Source of the DNA: Syntrophaceae bacterium
Lineage (GTDB): Bacteria; Desulfobacterota; BSN033; UBA1163
Direction of reading: 5' to 3'
Assembly: GCA_013388635.1 (NCBI GenBank)
Contig: JACAEX010000063.1
Coordinates: forward strand, 1-43,369
Length of the DNA: 43,369 nt
Part shown: positions 34,101-42,724 of the stretch, piece after piece
Position numbering within the stretch: position 1 is the first letter of the stretch
Layout: every line of letters begins with the position of its first letter
Notes under the pieces: model-generated
Databases searched by the model: none
What the model saw: the letters and a program-made list of their open reading frames with translations, nothing else
What the model was told of the DNA's origin: nothing
Program-made: the position numbers and the translations under genes

Positions 34101-34724
34101 AAGAGGACATCTATCACACTTCGGTATCTTTTTGCACACTGCCTTGCCTAAGTGAACAAGGAGGGCATGGTATTCATTGAATAGCTTCGCATTCAGAGGA
34201 AGATGGTCCATAAATAACGTCTGGACCTCCTCATAGCCCGCATTCTCAGAGATCATGCCATGCCGTGAAAGGATCCTCTTCGTGTAGGCATCGACAACGA
34301 AAATCGGCTTTTCCAGGCCATAGAGGAGGATGCTGTCCGCGGTTTCAGGTCCGATGCCTTTAACCGTCAGGAGCTTTGTCCTTAACGTCTTAAGGTTTTC
34401 TTTTCTCATCCGCTCAATATCCCCGCCATAATTTTTGAATAGAAACTCGATGAATCCCTTCAACCGATCCGCCTTCATCCGGTAGTAGCCCGATGATCTG
34501 ATCAGCCTGGCAAGCTGAGACCTCTTAAGTCGACGGACCCCCTCAGGATAAAGAACTCCCTTTTCCTTAAGATTCTGAATCGCCTTCTCCACATTTCTCC
34601 AGGAGGTATTCTGGGTGAGGATCGCTCCGACCATCACCTCAAAAGGCGTCTCTCCAGGCCACCAGTGCCGCGGACCATAAGCCTGGTAAAGTCTTTGGTA
34701 AATGTTCATGAGGAGTCGCTGCAT
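34041..34724 (-). CDS. EndoIII-like DNA glycosylase (HhH-GPD), probably monofunctional
   Basis: 227 residues. The helix-hairpin-helix is LLTVKGIGPETADSILL and the catalytic Asp is in FVVDAYTKRIL. The Lys used by E. coli EndoIII for strand cleavage (GRKTA) is Glu here (GPETA), as in MagIII-like alkyl-base glycosylases. The iron-sulfur loop is CKKIPKCDRCPL, with only three cysteines; the fourth would be expected a few residues later, where the sequence becomes SIEHGAKSI, encoded by the outer arm of the family E repeat. The C-terminus therefore seems to have been replaced by repeat sequence. It may still be functional or may be in decay. Confidence 0.82.
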   Translation of the reverse strand: MQRLLMNIYQRLYQAYGPRHWWPGETPFEVMVGAILTQNTSWRNVEKAIQNLKEKGVLYPEGVRRLKRSQLARLIRSSGYYRMKADRLKGFIEFLFKNYGGDIERMRKENLKTLRTKLLTVKGIGPETADSILLYGLEKPIFVVDAYTKRILSRHGMISENAGYEEVQTLFMDHLPLNAKLFNEYHALLVHLGKAVCKKIPKCDRCPLKSIEHGAKSIRQGKDGMLE

Positions 34725-34757
34725 GAGACTTTACCTGTAGCCTAATCTTCTGAAAAA

Positions 34758-34860
34758 ATGGAATCTTGGAATGATGGAATAATGTGAAAAAGTGCTGTTC
34801 TAATGGATTGGTTAAAGACAATTCCTATCCCGAAGACCCATTCTTCCAATATTCCATTGC
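34758..34860. repeat. TGGAAT-type inverted repeat, family E copy 3
   Basis: ATGGAATCTTGGAATGATGG (34758-34777) faces CCCATTCTTCCAATATTCCAT (about 34837-34857) in reverse-complement register, with a long unpaired middle. It occupies the gap between the glycosylase start and the permease stop. Confidence 0.65.
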
Positions 34861-34865
34861 TTATC

Positions 34866-35996
34866 CTATTTTAGTCTCTTCTGGAATCTCAGGGAGGCTA
34901 AGAGAATCGTCAGCCCTCCCAGCACGGCCAAGGCCACCATCTGGGGCCAGAGGATATCCAGGCCGATTCCTTTCAAAAAGACCCCGCGGATGATGACCAA
35001 GAAGTACCGCAATGGATTGACGTACGTGAGGTGTTGAACCCACACCGGCATGTTTTCTATCGGAAAGGCAAACCCCGAAAGGATAAACGCAGGCATCATG
35101 AAGAAAAAGGTTGAGATCTGCGCCTGCTGCTGAGTGGCAGAGATCGTGGAGATGAAGAGACCCACGCCCACGGAGTTCATCAAGAAGAGAACCGTGCCTG
35201 AAAGGAGAAGGAGAGGGTTTCCTCTGAGAGGGACCTCAAACCAGAACACGCCGATCAGAGCGATCATGATCACATCGAGAAGGCCGATCATGGCAAAGGG
35301 AAGGGTCTTTCCCAAGACCAATTCCCAGGATCGAATCGGGGTCACCATGATCTGTTCCAGAGTCCCGATCTCCCTCTCTCTTACGATGGCCTGGGCCGTT
35401 AGGATAATCGGAATGAGAAAGGCGATGGAAGCGATCACCCCGGGGACATAGAAGAGACGGCTCTCAAGGTTCGGATTGAACCAGATCCGGTGATGTAAGT
35501 CCACGCCGGCCTCTTCAAAACGGACCATCCCTTCACGATTCAACCGCTGGACCATCATACTGGCAGAGTAGTCTCCTAATATTTGACCCACATAACCCAG
35601 CGCGATCATCGCGGTATTCGACTCGGTCCCGTCGAGCACGATCTGAACGGTTGCTGTCTCCCCCTTCTTCAATCTTTTTGAAAATCCGCTTGGAATCTCC
35701 ATGCTCAGGACAATATCACCCCTTCTGATCAGATCCTCGATCTCCTTCGGGCTCTTGGGATAGGAGACGATTTTGAAATACTTCGAGCTTCCGAATCGTG
35801 AAATCAGATCTCTCGAATCCACGCTCTGGTCGACATCTCGCACCGCGGTCCGGATATTCTTCACGTCCAGGTTGGCTGCATAACCGAATACGATCAACTG
35901 AAAGATAGGTGGAAAGATGAGCGTCACCCTGAGCCGTCTATCCCTGAAGACCTGGATCAACTCTTTGACAAAAAGGTAACGCACTCGGCTAAACAT
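34866..35996 (-). CDS. ABC-2 type permease (YbhR-like)
   Basis: About 376 residues: one N-terminal helix (RVTLIFPPIFQLIVFGYAA), a large extracytoplasmic domain with VLDGTESNTA, then five helices containing VREREIGTLEQIMVTPI, the coupling segment typical of the DrrB/YbhR group. It pairs with the permease at 36168. An in-frame ATG at 36054-36056 would add 20 residues encoded by the family D repeat, so the ATG at 35994 is preferred. The gene is separated from its partner by that repeat. Likely a component of an efflux or lipid-related exporter. Confidence 0.88.
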   Translation of the reverse strand: MFSRVRYLFVKELIQVFRDRRLRVTLIFPPIFQLIVFGYAANLDVKNIRTAVRDVDQSVDSRDLISRFGSSKYFKIVSYPKSPKEIEDLIRRGDIVLSMEIPSGFSKRLKKGETATVQIVLDGTESNTAMIALGYVGQILGDYSASMMVQRLNREGMVRFEEAGVDLHHRIWFNPNLESRLFYVPGVIASIAFLIPIILTAQAIVREREIGTLEQIMVTPIRSWELVLGKTLPFAMIGLLDVIMIALIGVFWFEVPLRGNPLLLLSGTVLFLMNSVGVGLFISTISATQQQAQISTFFFMMPAFILSGFAFPIENMPVWVQHLTYVNPLRYFLVIIRGVFLKGIGLDILWPQMVALAVLGGLTILLASLRFQKRLK

Positions 35997-36013
35997 AAAA
36001 AATATTGGGAAAC

Positions 36014-36158
36014 GGGTTGAGGTTAGGGCTACGAGGCCCGTATCGTTTAGCGTCAAAGGGTTAAGTTAGAAGATTTAAAAAACCTTTGGCCTAACCCTTG
36101 CCTACCGCAGGCATTAACGAAACCGGATTCTTAACCTTAACCTTGACCTCAACCTGAC
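36014..36158. repeat. Family D repeat copy 2 with a nested GCAGGC palindrome
   Basis: GGTTGAGGTTAGGGC at left and ACCTTGACCTCAACC at right are reverse-complement-like. Inside, GGCCTAACCC is followed by TTGCCTACCGCAGGCA (36098-36113) and then TTAACGAAACCGG. In copy 1 the same flanks read CCTAACCC-AACAACA-AAACCGG, so the 16-mer is an added block. Confidence 0.65.
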
Positions 36159-36167
36159 CTTTTATAG

Positions 36168-37301
36168 TTATCTCAACTCTTTCTTAAATATCCGGATGGC
36201 CACCCAGAGCCCGAACTTCGCCATCCCGATCAGGATGAAGGTTTCAGTCACGAGAAAGGAGATGTCAGCTCCCTTCAAAAAGATCTCCTTGACCATGGTC
36301 ACATAATATCGGGGCGCAATTCCATAGGTGATGATCTGGAGCCATAAAGGCATGTTCGATATGGCGAAGGTGAAGCCTGAAAGGAGAAAGGTGGGGAGAA
36401 AACCGATCACCATGGCCATCTGATTTGCAAAGATCTGAGTCCTCGCAAGCGTGGAGATGGTCATCCCGAGTGCCAGGGCAACGAGGATATAGATGGAGGA
36501 GAGGAGAAGGAGAAGGATCAGGCTCCCTCGAAATGGTACCTGGAAGACCCGTTGGCCCATGAGAACAGCCAGACAGAGATCAAGAAGCCCCAGGAAAAAG
36601 TAAGGGAATAGTTTTCCGATGATCAGCTCCCCCTTCCGAACCGGAGTCGAGATGAGAAGCTCCATCGTTCCCCTCTCCCACTCCCGAACGATCACCTGGC
36701 CTGTGAGGAGCACCCCGATGATCGAAATGATCACGGCCACAAGCCCCGGGATGAAATAGTTCTTCGATTCCAATTCCTCGTTGAACCAGATCCTTGTCCG
36801 GCCCTCCACCGGAAGATCCAGCCTTTCCCGCCCCATTCGTTCCACCTTTAAAATGGTCTTCTCACGCGTGTATTCCCTTGCAATGGCCTGAACATAACTG
36901 AGGATGATGTTGGCCGTGTTGGAATCGGTCCCGTCCAGCAAGACCTGGACAGGGGCCTTTCTTCCTGACTTGACGGTCTTTGAATAGTCCCATGGGATCA
37001 CCAATCCCATCTTCACCCGACCCTCGTCGATCACTCTCTTCATCTCCCTTTCATCCTTTGCAAAAATTCGAAGACTGAAATAGGGAGAGGCGCTGAATCG
37101 ATGGATGAAGGAGAGACTCTCCTGACTTTGATCGCGATCGAGAACAGCGAAATTCACCTTCTTCACATCGATCGTAACCGCATACCCAAAGAGGAGCATG
37201 AGGATGGCAGGCATCAGGATCACCAGCCCCAGGCTCCTCGCATCGCGGAAGATATGGAGAAACTCCTTCTTGGCAATCGCCCAGGTGCGGGAGAGCTTCA
37301 C
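36168..37301 (-). CDS. ABC-2 type permease (YbhS-like)
   Basis: About 377 residues with the same plan as the neighbouring permease: N-terminal helix LGLVILMPAILMLLFGYAV, an outer domain with VLLDGTDSNTA, and VREWERGTMELLISTPV. The GTG at 37299-37301 overlaps the ATPase stop by 4 bp (GTGA) with GGGAGG upstream. An ATG at 37361 would overlap the ATPase by 64 bp and encodes residues foreign to the family. The two permeases probably form a heterodimer. Substrate unknown; the E. coli YbhFSR system exports drugs and sodium. Confidence 0.9.
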   Translation of the reverse strand: MKLSRTWAIAKKEFLHIFRDARSLGLVILMPAILMLLFGYAVTIDVKKVNFAVLDRDQSQESLSFIHRFSASPYFSLRIFAKDEREMKRVIDEGRVKMGLVIPWDYSKTVKSGRKAPVQVLLDGTDSNTANIILSYVQAIAREYTREKTILKVERMGRERLDLPVEGRTRIWFNEELESKNYFIPGLVAVIISIIGVLLTGQVIVREWERGTMELLISTPVRKGELIIGKLFPYFFLGLLDLCLAVLMGQRVFQVPFRGSLILLLLLSSIYILVALALGMTISTLARTQIFANQMAMVIGFLPTFLLSGFTFAISNMPLWLQIITYGIAPRYYVTMVKEIFLKGADISFLVTETFILIGMAKFGLWVAIRIFKKELR

Positions 37302-38233
37302 CTCTGATCCTCCCTCTCGATCAAAGAGACAAAAACATCCTCCAAGGAGGGCCTGATCCAATCTGTTCCTTCCAAAAGAACGCCGTGTTTCTGAAACAGG
37401 GCAGAGATCTCCCCCTCTAAATCGGCCTTCTCCTTTCCGATCACGTGGAGCCGATCTCCAAAGACTGCGGCCTCAGAGATCCAGGGTTCCTTTCTTAGAA
37501 GGTCCAGGGCCGGAATGAGCGGATCGGCCTTGACCTCCAATACCCCTTGAGAAAGGGTCTTCAGTTTCAGCTCTGATGGGGTCCCTAAAGCGACGATCTT
37601 CCCCTGGTAGATCAGGGCCAGGCGATCACAATACTCTGCCTCGTCCATGTAGTGGGTGGTCACAAAGGTCGTCACACCTCTCTCTCCCATCTGCTGGATA
37701 AGACCCCAGAAGTTTCTTCTTGAGACCGGGTCCACCCCGGACGTGGGTTCATCGAGAAAGAGGATTGACGGCTCATGGAGGATCGCACAGCCCAGTGCCA
37801 GACGCTGTTTCCAGCCGACGGCCAGTGTCCGCGTGATCCGGTCCCGAAGCTCCACGAGTCCGGCCATCCTCAGGGCCTCCTCCTCCTTCTCCTTCTGGAG
37901 CGAACCCGATAGACCATAAATCCCTCCAAAAAAATGGAGGTTCTCCAGAACGGTCAGGTCTTCGTAAAGAGAAAACCTCTGGGACATATAGCCGATCACC
38001 TCTTTGATCCTTTCCGACTCTTTCATGATATCGAACCCTGCCACCTTACCCCTTCCAGAGGTCGGCATCAGAAGGCCACAGAGGATGCGGATGGTGGTCG
38101 ATTTCCCAGCGCCATTGGGGCCGACAAATCCGAAAATCTCTCCCGCCCTCACCTGAAAACCGATATGGTCTACAGCGACAAACTTCCCGAATGCCTTGAC
38201 GAGGTCTTCCACCTCAACCGCAAAGGAGTTCAT
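37298..38233 (-). CDS. ABC transporter ATPase, equivalent to the C-terminal half of YbhF
   Basis: 311 residues: Walker A GPNGAGKST, Q-loop YMSQRFSLYEDLTV, Walker B ILFLDEPTSGVDP and the H-loop in VTTHYMDEAEY. The signature is AVGWKQRL instead of LSGGQ, a variant typical of the C-terminal half of fused YbhF. A second ATPase of the other type lies just upstream at 38469, so the two halves of YbhF are split into separate genes here. It energises the permeases that follow at 36168 and 34866. Confidence 0.93.
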   Translation of the reverse strand: MNSFAVEVEDLVKAFGKFVAVDHIGFQVRAGEIFGFVGPNGAGKSTTIRILCGLLMPTSGRGKVAGFDIMKESERIKEVIGYMSQRFSLYEDLTVLENLHFFGGIYGLSGSLQKEKEEEALRMAGLVELRDRITRTLAVGWKQRLALGCAILHEPSILFLDEPTSGVDPVSRRNFWGLIQQMGERGVTTFVTTHYMDEAEYCDRLALIYQGKIVALGTPSELKLKTLSQGVLEVKADPLIPALDLLRKEPWISEAAVFGDRLHVIGKEKADLEGEISALFQKHGVLLEGTDWIRPSLEDVFVSLIEREDQR

Positions 38234-38254
38234 AACAATCCCCGGAAAAACAAA

Positions 38255-38407
38255 AACCTTAAGTCTAAAGGTAAAGGTGAAGATGCCTTATACCATCCTG
38301 GCTTCCTAACCTTGGAGCTTATCCGTAAATAATGATTGTTTATAATATCCCCCTTTGTAACCATCCTCTATTCCCCCCTCAACTTTAGGGGGGACGAAGG
38401 GGGGTTA
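38255..38407. repeat. Short T/A-rich block and C/G-rich inverted repeat, family C copy 3
   Basis: AACCATCCTC...TTCCCCCCTCAA and TTTAGGGGGG...GGGGGGTTA (38359-38407) match the hairpin at 33099-33149. The preceding 38255-38317 has AACCTTAAG/TAACCTTGG elements loosely like family D. Together they fill the 235-bp gap between the two ATPase genes. Read-through is required if all exporter genes share one promoter. Confidence 0.65.
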
Positions 38408-38468
38408 TTTGTGGATAAGTTCTTAGCCAATAAACCATGGACAATTCCTATGGTTCATGGGTGGACAA

Positions 38469-39395
38469 TTATTTACTCTTCCTCCCTTGGACAACGGAGA
38501 TAAATGCGTCTTCAAGCGACGGCTTGACCTCCCTCAAATCCAGAATCTCAATCGCCCTTCCCCTGAGAACCTCTCGAATCACCCCCTCCCCTTCTTGAGG
38601 ATCATCGACCAAAACATGGATCTTATCTCCGGCCAGAACGAGGCTATGAAGCGATTCATTCCCCTCCAGGGCCTTCATCCCCCTCCGATGATCCTCCAAT
38701 CTCACTTCCAGAACCTTTCTCCCTGTATGCGCTTTCACAGCAGAAGGGATGTCAACGATCAATAGTTCTCCTTCGTAGATCAAGCCGATGCGATTGCATC
38801 GCTCGGCCTCATCCAGATAGGAAGTGGAAAAAAGAATGGTCACCCCTTCTTTTAACAACTCGTAAAGGATGACCCAGAAATCCCTTCGTGAGAGAGGGTC
38901 AACGCCTGTGGTGGGCTCGTCCAAGAAGAGGACCTGAGGGGTATGGATCAGGGCGCAGATCAATCCTAATTTCTGCTTCATCCCACCGGAAAGATCCTGG
39001 GCCTTTCGCTTTCCGAAGGGCTCCAGGTTGGCAAAGCGAAGGAGCCTTTCGATCCGACCTCTCCTTTCCCTCTTTGAAACCTGATAGAGGTCTGCATAAA
39101 AATGGATATTCTCAAGGACGGTCAGGTCTCCGTAGAGTCCAAATCGCTGGGGAAGATAGCCCACCTTCTCCCTCAAGGCCTCGGCCTCTTTTCGAATATC
39201 ACATCCGGCCACCCTTGCCTCTCCTCCGTCAGGGGCAAGGATTCCACAGAGCATCCGGATGGTGGTCGTCTTTCCAGAGGCATCGGGTCCCACCAGACCG
39301 AAGATCTCACCGCTCTTCACCTCAAGGTTCAGTTGCTTTACTGCGGTCAATGCTCCAAAGGTCTTTGTCAGGTTGGTGGTTTGAATCGATAGCAT
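38469..39395 (-). CDS. ABC transporter ATPase, equivalent to the N-terminal half of YbhF
   Basis: 308 residues. Walker A reads GPDASGKTT, close to the GPDGAGKTT of the first nucleotide-binding domain of YbhF. The signature LSGGMKQKLGL, Walker B VLFLDEPTTGVDP and the switch region TSYLDEAERC are intact. It follows hlyD by 17 bp. It probably pairs with the ATPase at 37298 to form a heterodimeric motor; the split is noted separately. Confidence 0.93.
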   Translation of the reverse strand: MLSIQTTNLTKTFGALTAVKQLNLEVKSGEIFGLVGPDASGKTTTIRMLCGILAPDGGEARVAGCDIRKEAEALREKVGYLPQRFGLYGDLTVLENIHFYADLYQVSKRERRGRIERLLRFANLEPFGKRKAQDLSGGMKQKLGLICALIHTPQVLFLDEPTTGVDPLSRRDFWVILYELLKEGVTILFSTSYLDEAERCNRIGLIYEGELLIVDIPSAVKAHTGRKVLEVRLEDHRRGMKALEGNESLHSLVLAGDKIHVLVDDPQEGEGVIREVLRGRAIEILDLREVKPSLEDAFISVVQGRKSK

Positions 39396-39412
39396 CTAAG
39401 CGTCGTCTGTTG

Positions 39413-40417
39413 CTAAGGTTTCGTAGTGGGGAGTGGCGTCAGGATGATTTTCCCATCGGCTGGCATTCCGGGCTTCAACTCCCGGTCCTGATTTGGGATG
39501 TCTATTTTGATCCGGTAGACCAGAGTGACCCTCTCCTTCTCGGTCTGAATCTGTTTGGGTGTAAATTCAGCCTGGGAGGAGATGAATGAGATCCTCCCTT
39601 TGTAAACCTTTTGCGGCCGCAGGTCGGTGGTCACCATCACCTCCTGGCCCCACTTCACCCTGCTCAGCTCCGTCTCCGGGATATAGGCCTTCAGCCAGAC
39701 ATTCTCAATCTCTCCAAGGGTGAGGATCGATGTCCCGGGATTGACCACCTCGCCCACCTCCCCGGATTTGACCAGAACGATCCCGGAAACCGGGGAGTGG
39801 AGAACGGTATAGCCTAACTGGGTCTCTGCCAATCTCAAAGAAGCCCGGGCCTGTTCCACCTGGGCCCTGGCGTCCTCGATATCCTCCTTTCTCGGCCCCT
39901 CCTTGACCAGATGGTAGTTTTCCATGGCCTTCTGCAATGCAGCCTGTGCGATCTTATATCCTGTCTCCGAATTATCCAGGGTCTCCTGGGGAATCACGCG
40001 CCTCTCAAAGAGCATCTTCATTCGTTCGTATTGCGTCCGTTTATTCTCCAAATCGAATTGCGCCTGCTGGAGCACAGCCTCCGCCTCCCTCAACTCCTCC
40101 GGCCGAGAGCCTGCCAGGAGCTTTTTTAACCGGGCCTCGGCTGATCTCAGTGTGGCCTTCGCCAATTCGAGACGCTGCAGGAGATCCTCCTCGTCCAGTT
40201 TGGCGAGCACCTTCCCTTTCTCAACCCAATCGCCTTCCTGCACGAAGAGGCTGACAATCCTTCCCGATATCTTGAAACCGACATTCACTTCTGTGGTTTC
40301 AATATTACCCGAGACCTTGAGATAGGGCTCTCCCCCTTGCCTGTCCCTGGTGTAGAGATAGAACACGACCCCACCCATAACAGTTAGGATAAGAACTAAA
40401 ATGACCAATCGCTTCAA
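39413..40417 (-). CDS. HlyD/YbhG-like membrane fusion protein
   Basis: 334 residues with an N-terminal anchor (LVILVLILTVMGGVVFYLY), a biotinyl-lipoyl-like first half (VSGNIETTEVNVGFKISGRI), a long helical hairpin (about 75-190, rich in Ala, Glu and Leu) and the second lipoyl half TVLHSPVSGIVL. It spans the periplasm and couples the exporter to an outer membrane channel, not found here. The start is TTG at 40415-40417, with GGAGGG 12 bases upstream. A consensus promoter precedes it, so it heads the exporter operon. Confidence 0.92.
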   Translation of the reverse strand: MKRLVILVLILTVMGGVVFYLYTRDRQGGEPYLKVSGNIETTEVNVGFKISGRIVSLFVQEGDWVEKGKVLAKLDEEDLLQRLELAKATLRSAEARLKKLLAGSRPEELREAEAVLQQAQFDLENKRTQYERMKMLFERRVIPQETLDNSETGYKIAQAALQKAMENYHLVKEGPRKEDIEDARAQVEQARASLRLAETQLGYTVLHSPVSGIVLVKSGEVGEVVNPGTSILTLGEIENVWLKAYIPETELSRVKWGQEVMVTTDLRPQKVYKGRISFISSQAEFTPKQIQTEKERVTLVYRIKIDIPNQDRELKPGMPADGKIILTPLPTTKP

Positions 40418-40452
40418 CGTTAGGCTTTTCCCTCCAAATTTTCGGCACGCAA

Positions 40453-40481
40453 ATTATAGATTCTAATTCTCCCCGTGTCAA
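40453..40481 (-). promoter_or_regulatory. Consensus sigma-70 promoter of the exporter operon
   Basis: On the minus strand TTGACA (40476-40481) and TATAAT (40453-40458) are both perfect, with a 17-bp spacer. Transcription would start near 40446, about 29 bp before the hlyD TTG. No operator-like palindrome is evident around it. On the plus strand TTGAAT (40522-40527) and TAAGAT (40544-40549), 16 bp apart, could serve relA. Confidence 0.75.
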
Positions 40482-40558
40482 AATATTTAAAAGGACATGG
40501 TGAGGGTTGTGGAAAACCCACTTGAATTTTCCAATAGTTATAGTAAGATAAATTTGAG

Positions 40559-42724
40559 ATGCTGAGATTCAATGACATCCTGGAAAGGCTTTTGACCTAC
40601 AGCCCGAATGCGGACACCGACCTTTTGAGAAAGGCTTATGTCTTCTCTGCGAAAGTCCACATAGGCCAGGTCCGTCTCTCCGGAGAACCTTACCTCATCC
40701 ATCCCCTTGAGGTCGCCGGAATCCTGACCCAGATGAAACTTGACATTGCGAGCGTGGCGACAGGGCTCCTCCATGACGCAGTGGAGGATACGCTGACCAC
40801 CCTCGAAGAAATCCGGGAGAACTTTGGAGAGGAGATCGTCCAGCTGGTCGACGGCGTGACCAAGATCAGTCAGATCTCCCTTCGCTCCTCTGAAGAGGGA
40901 CAAGCAGAGAACTTTCGAAAGATCATTCTGGCCATGGTCAAGGATATCCGGGTCATCCTGATCAAACTGGCTGACCGCCTCCATAATATGAGAACCCTCA
41001 AGTTCCACTCTTCCGAGAGGCAGGTGGAGATCGCGCAGGAGACCCTCGATATCTATGCTCCGATTGCCCATCGTCTTGGAATCGATTGGGTGAAGTCAGA
41101 GTTGGAGGACCTGGCCTTCCAGTACCTCCATCCCGATCTCTACCAGCAGATCCAGACCAAGATTGCAAAAAAAGAGAAGGAGAGGGCCCGCTATATCGAT
41201 GAGGTGAACCGCACCCTGATGAAGAAACTCTACGAAAACCACATCGAAGGCGAGGTGACCGGCCGTCTCAAGCAGATCTACAGTATCTACCGGAAGATGA
41301 AGGAACAGAATATCGATCTCGATCAGGTCTACGACATCACCGCCTTTCGGGTCATCGTCAACAGCATTAAGGATTGTTACGATGTGTTGGGGATCATCCA
41401 TTCCCTCTGGAAACCCATTCCGGGAAAGTTCAAGGATTACATCGGCCTGCCCAAGGAGAACATGTATCAATCCCTTCACACCTCGGTCATCGGACCCTAT
41501 GGAGAGCGGATCGAGATCCAGATTCGGACTTACGAGATGCACAAGGTCGCTGAAGAAGGGATCGCAGCACACTGGAAGTACAAGGAAGGAAAGGTCCTGG
41601 AGGAAGCGGATGGTAAACGGTTCACCTGGCTGAGGCAGCTCTTAGAGTGGCAGCGGGATCTCAAAGATAACGCAGAGTTCATGGAGAGCGTGAAGGTGGA
41701 TCTCTTTCCCAACGAGGTCTATGTCTTCACGCCAAAGGGCACCGTGAAACAATTTCCAATCGGCGCCACACCCATCGATTTTGCCTACAGCATCCATTCT
41801 GACATCGGAAATCACTGCATGGGTGCGAAGGTCAACGGGAGGATCGTTCCCCTGAAATATGAGCTCCGGAGCGGAGATACGATCGAGATCATGACCTCTC
41901 CCGGGGCCAGGCCGAGCAAAGACTGGCTCAAGTTTGTCAAGACATCACGGGCCAAGACCAAAATTCGTCAATGGTTCACAGCCGAGGAGAGGGAGAAGTC
42001 GATCGCCCTCGGAAAAGAGATCCTGGAAAAGGAGCTTCGCAAATACAACCTCCAGCAGGCAAAATTGATCAAATCAGGAGAGCTATCCAAGGTGGCCAGC
42101 GATTTCAGTTTTCAGACGGTGGAGGACCTGATCGCTGCGGTCGGCTACGGAAAGGTGACCGCCAATCAGATCGTTGGAAAGATCCTGCCCCAGGAGAGAT
42201 TAGAGGAGCAGAAACAGGGGCTGGAAGAGGGCCGCATCAAGACCCTGATAAAAAAGATCACCCGTGGCCCGAGAGACGCGCTCCTGATCAAGGGGGTGGA
42301 CAATGTGATGGTCCGCTATGCAGGATGTTGCAATCCCCTTCCCGGTGACAAAGTGGTCGGGTTCATCACTCGAGGCAGAGGGATAACCATCCACACCGCG
42401 GATTGCCAGAATGCGATGGCAGGGGATCCCAACCGAAGGGTCGAAGTGGAGTGGGACTCTACCAAAGAGTATATCTATCCGGTGCGTATTCGCGTCTATT
42501 CGGACGATAAGAGGGGCCTGCTGGCCGAGATCAGCAACTCCATCACCTCCAATGAGGCAAACATCAAGAATGCCATGGTCAATACGACAGAGGACAGTAA
42601 GGCGATTGGAACCTTTGAACTCGAGATCAGGGACCTAAACCACCTGAAAAAGGTGATCAAGGGGCTCGAAAAGATCAAGGGCGTCAATCGAGTGGAACGA
42701 CTGAGGATTGAAGCTCAGGCCTAA
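40559..42724 (+). CDS. relA/spoT: Bifunctional (p)ppGpp synthetase/hydrolase, RelA/SpoT family
   Basis: 721 residues: a HD hydrolase domain with HPLEVAG (H48) and the H72-D73 pair in LLHDAVEDT; a synthetase domain around 240-350 with DITAFRVIV and KDYIGLPKENMYQSLHT; a TGS domain near 385-445 (VFTPKGTVKQFPIGATPIDF); a zinc-finger-like CCNPLPGD; and a C-terminal ACT domain. Both catalytic sites look intact, so this is the bifunctional Rsh type that makes and degrades (p)ppGpp. The ATG at 40559 is close to a possible -10, giving a very short leader. A palindrome ends the gene. Confidence 0.95.
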   Translation: MLRFNDILERLLTYSPNADTDLLRKAYVFSAKVHIGQVRLSGEPYLIHPLEVAGILTQMKLDIASVATGLLHDAVEDTLTTLEEIRENFGEEIVQLVDGVTKISQISLRSSEEGQAENFRKIILAMVKDIRVILIKLADRLHNMRTLKFHSSERQVEIAQETLDIYAPIAHRLGIDWVKSELEDLAFQYLHPDLYQQIQTKIAKKEKERARYIDEVNRTLMKKLYENHIEGEVTGRLKQIYSIYRKMKEQNIDLDQVYDITAFRVIVNSIKDCYDVLGIIHSLWKPIPGKFKDYIGLPKENMYQSLHTSVIGPYGERIEIQIRTYEMHKVAEEGIAAHWKYKEGKVLEEADGKRFTWLRQLLEWQRDLKDNAEFMESVKVDLFPNEVYVFTPKGTVKQFPIGATPIDFAYSIHSDIGNHCMGAKVNGRIVPLKYELRSGDTIEIMTSPGARPSKDWLKFVKTSRAKTKIRQWFTAEEREKSIALGKEILEKELRKYNLQQAKLIKSGELSKVASDFSFQTVEDLIAAVGYGKVTANQIVGKILPQERLEEQKQGLEEGRIKTLIKKITRGPRDALLIKGVDNVMVRYAGCCNPLPGDKVVGFITRGRGITIHTADCQNAMAGDPNRRVEVEWDSTKEYIYPVRIRVYSDDKRGLLAEISNSITSNEANIKNAMVNTTEDSKAIGTFELEIRDLNHLKKVIKGLEKIKGVNRVERLRIEAQA

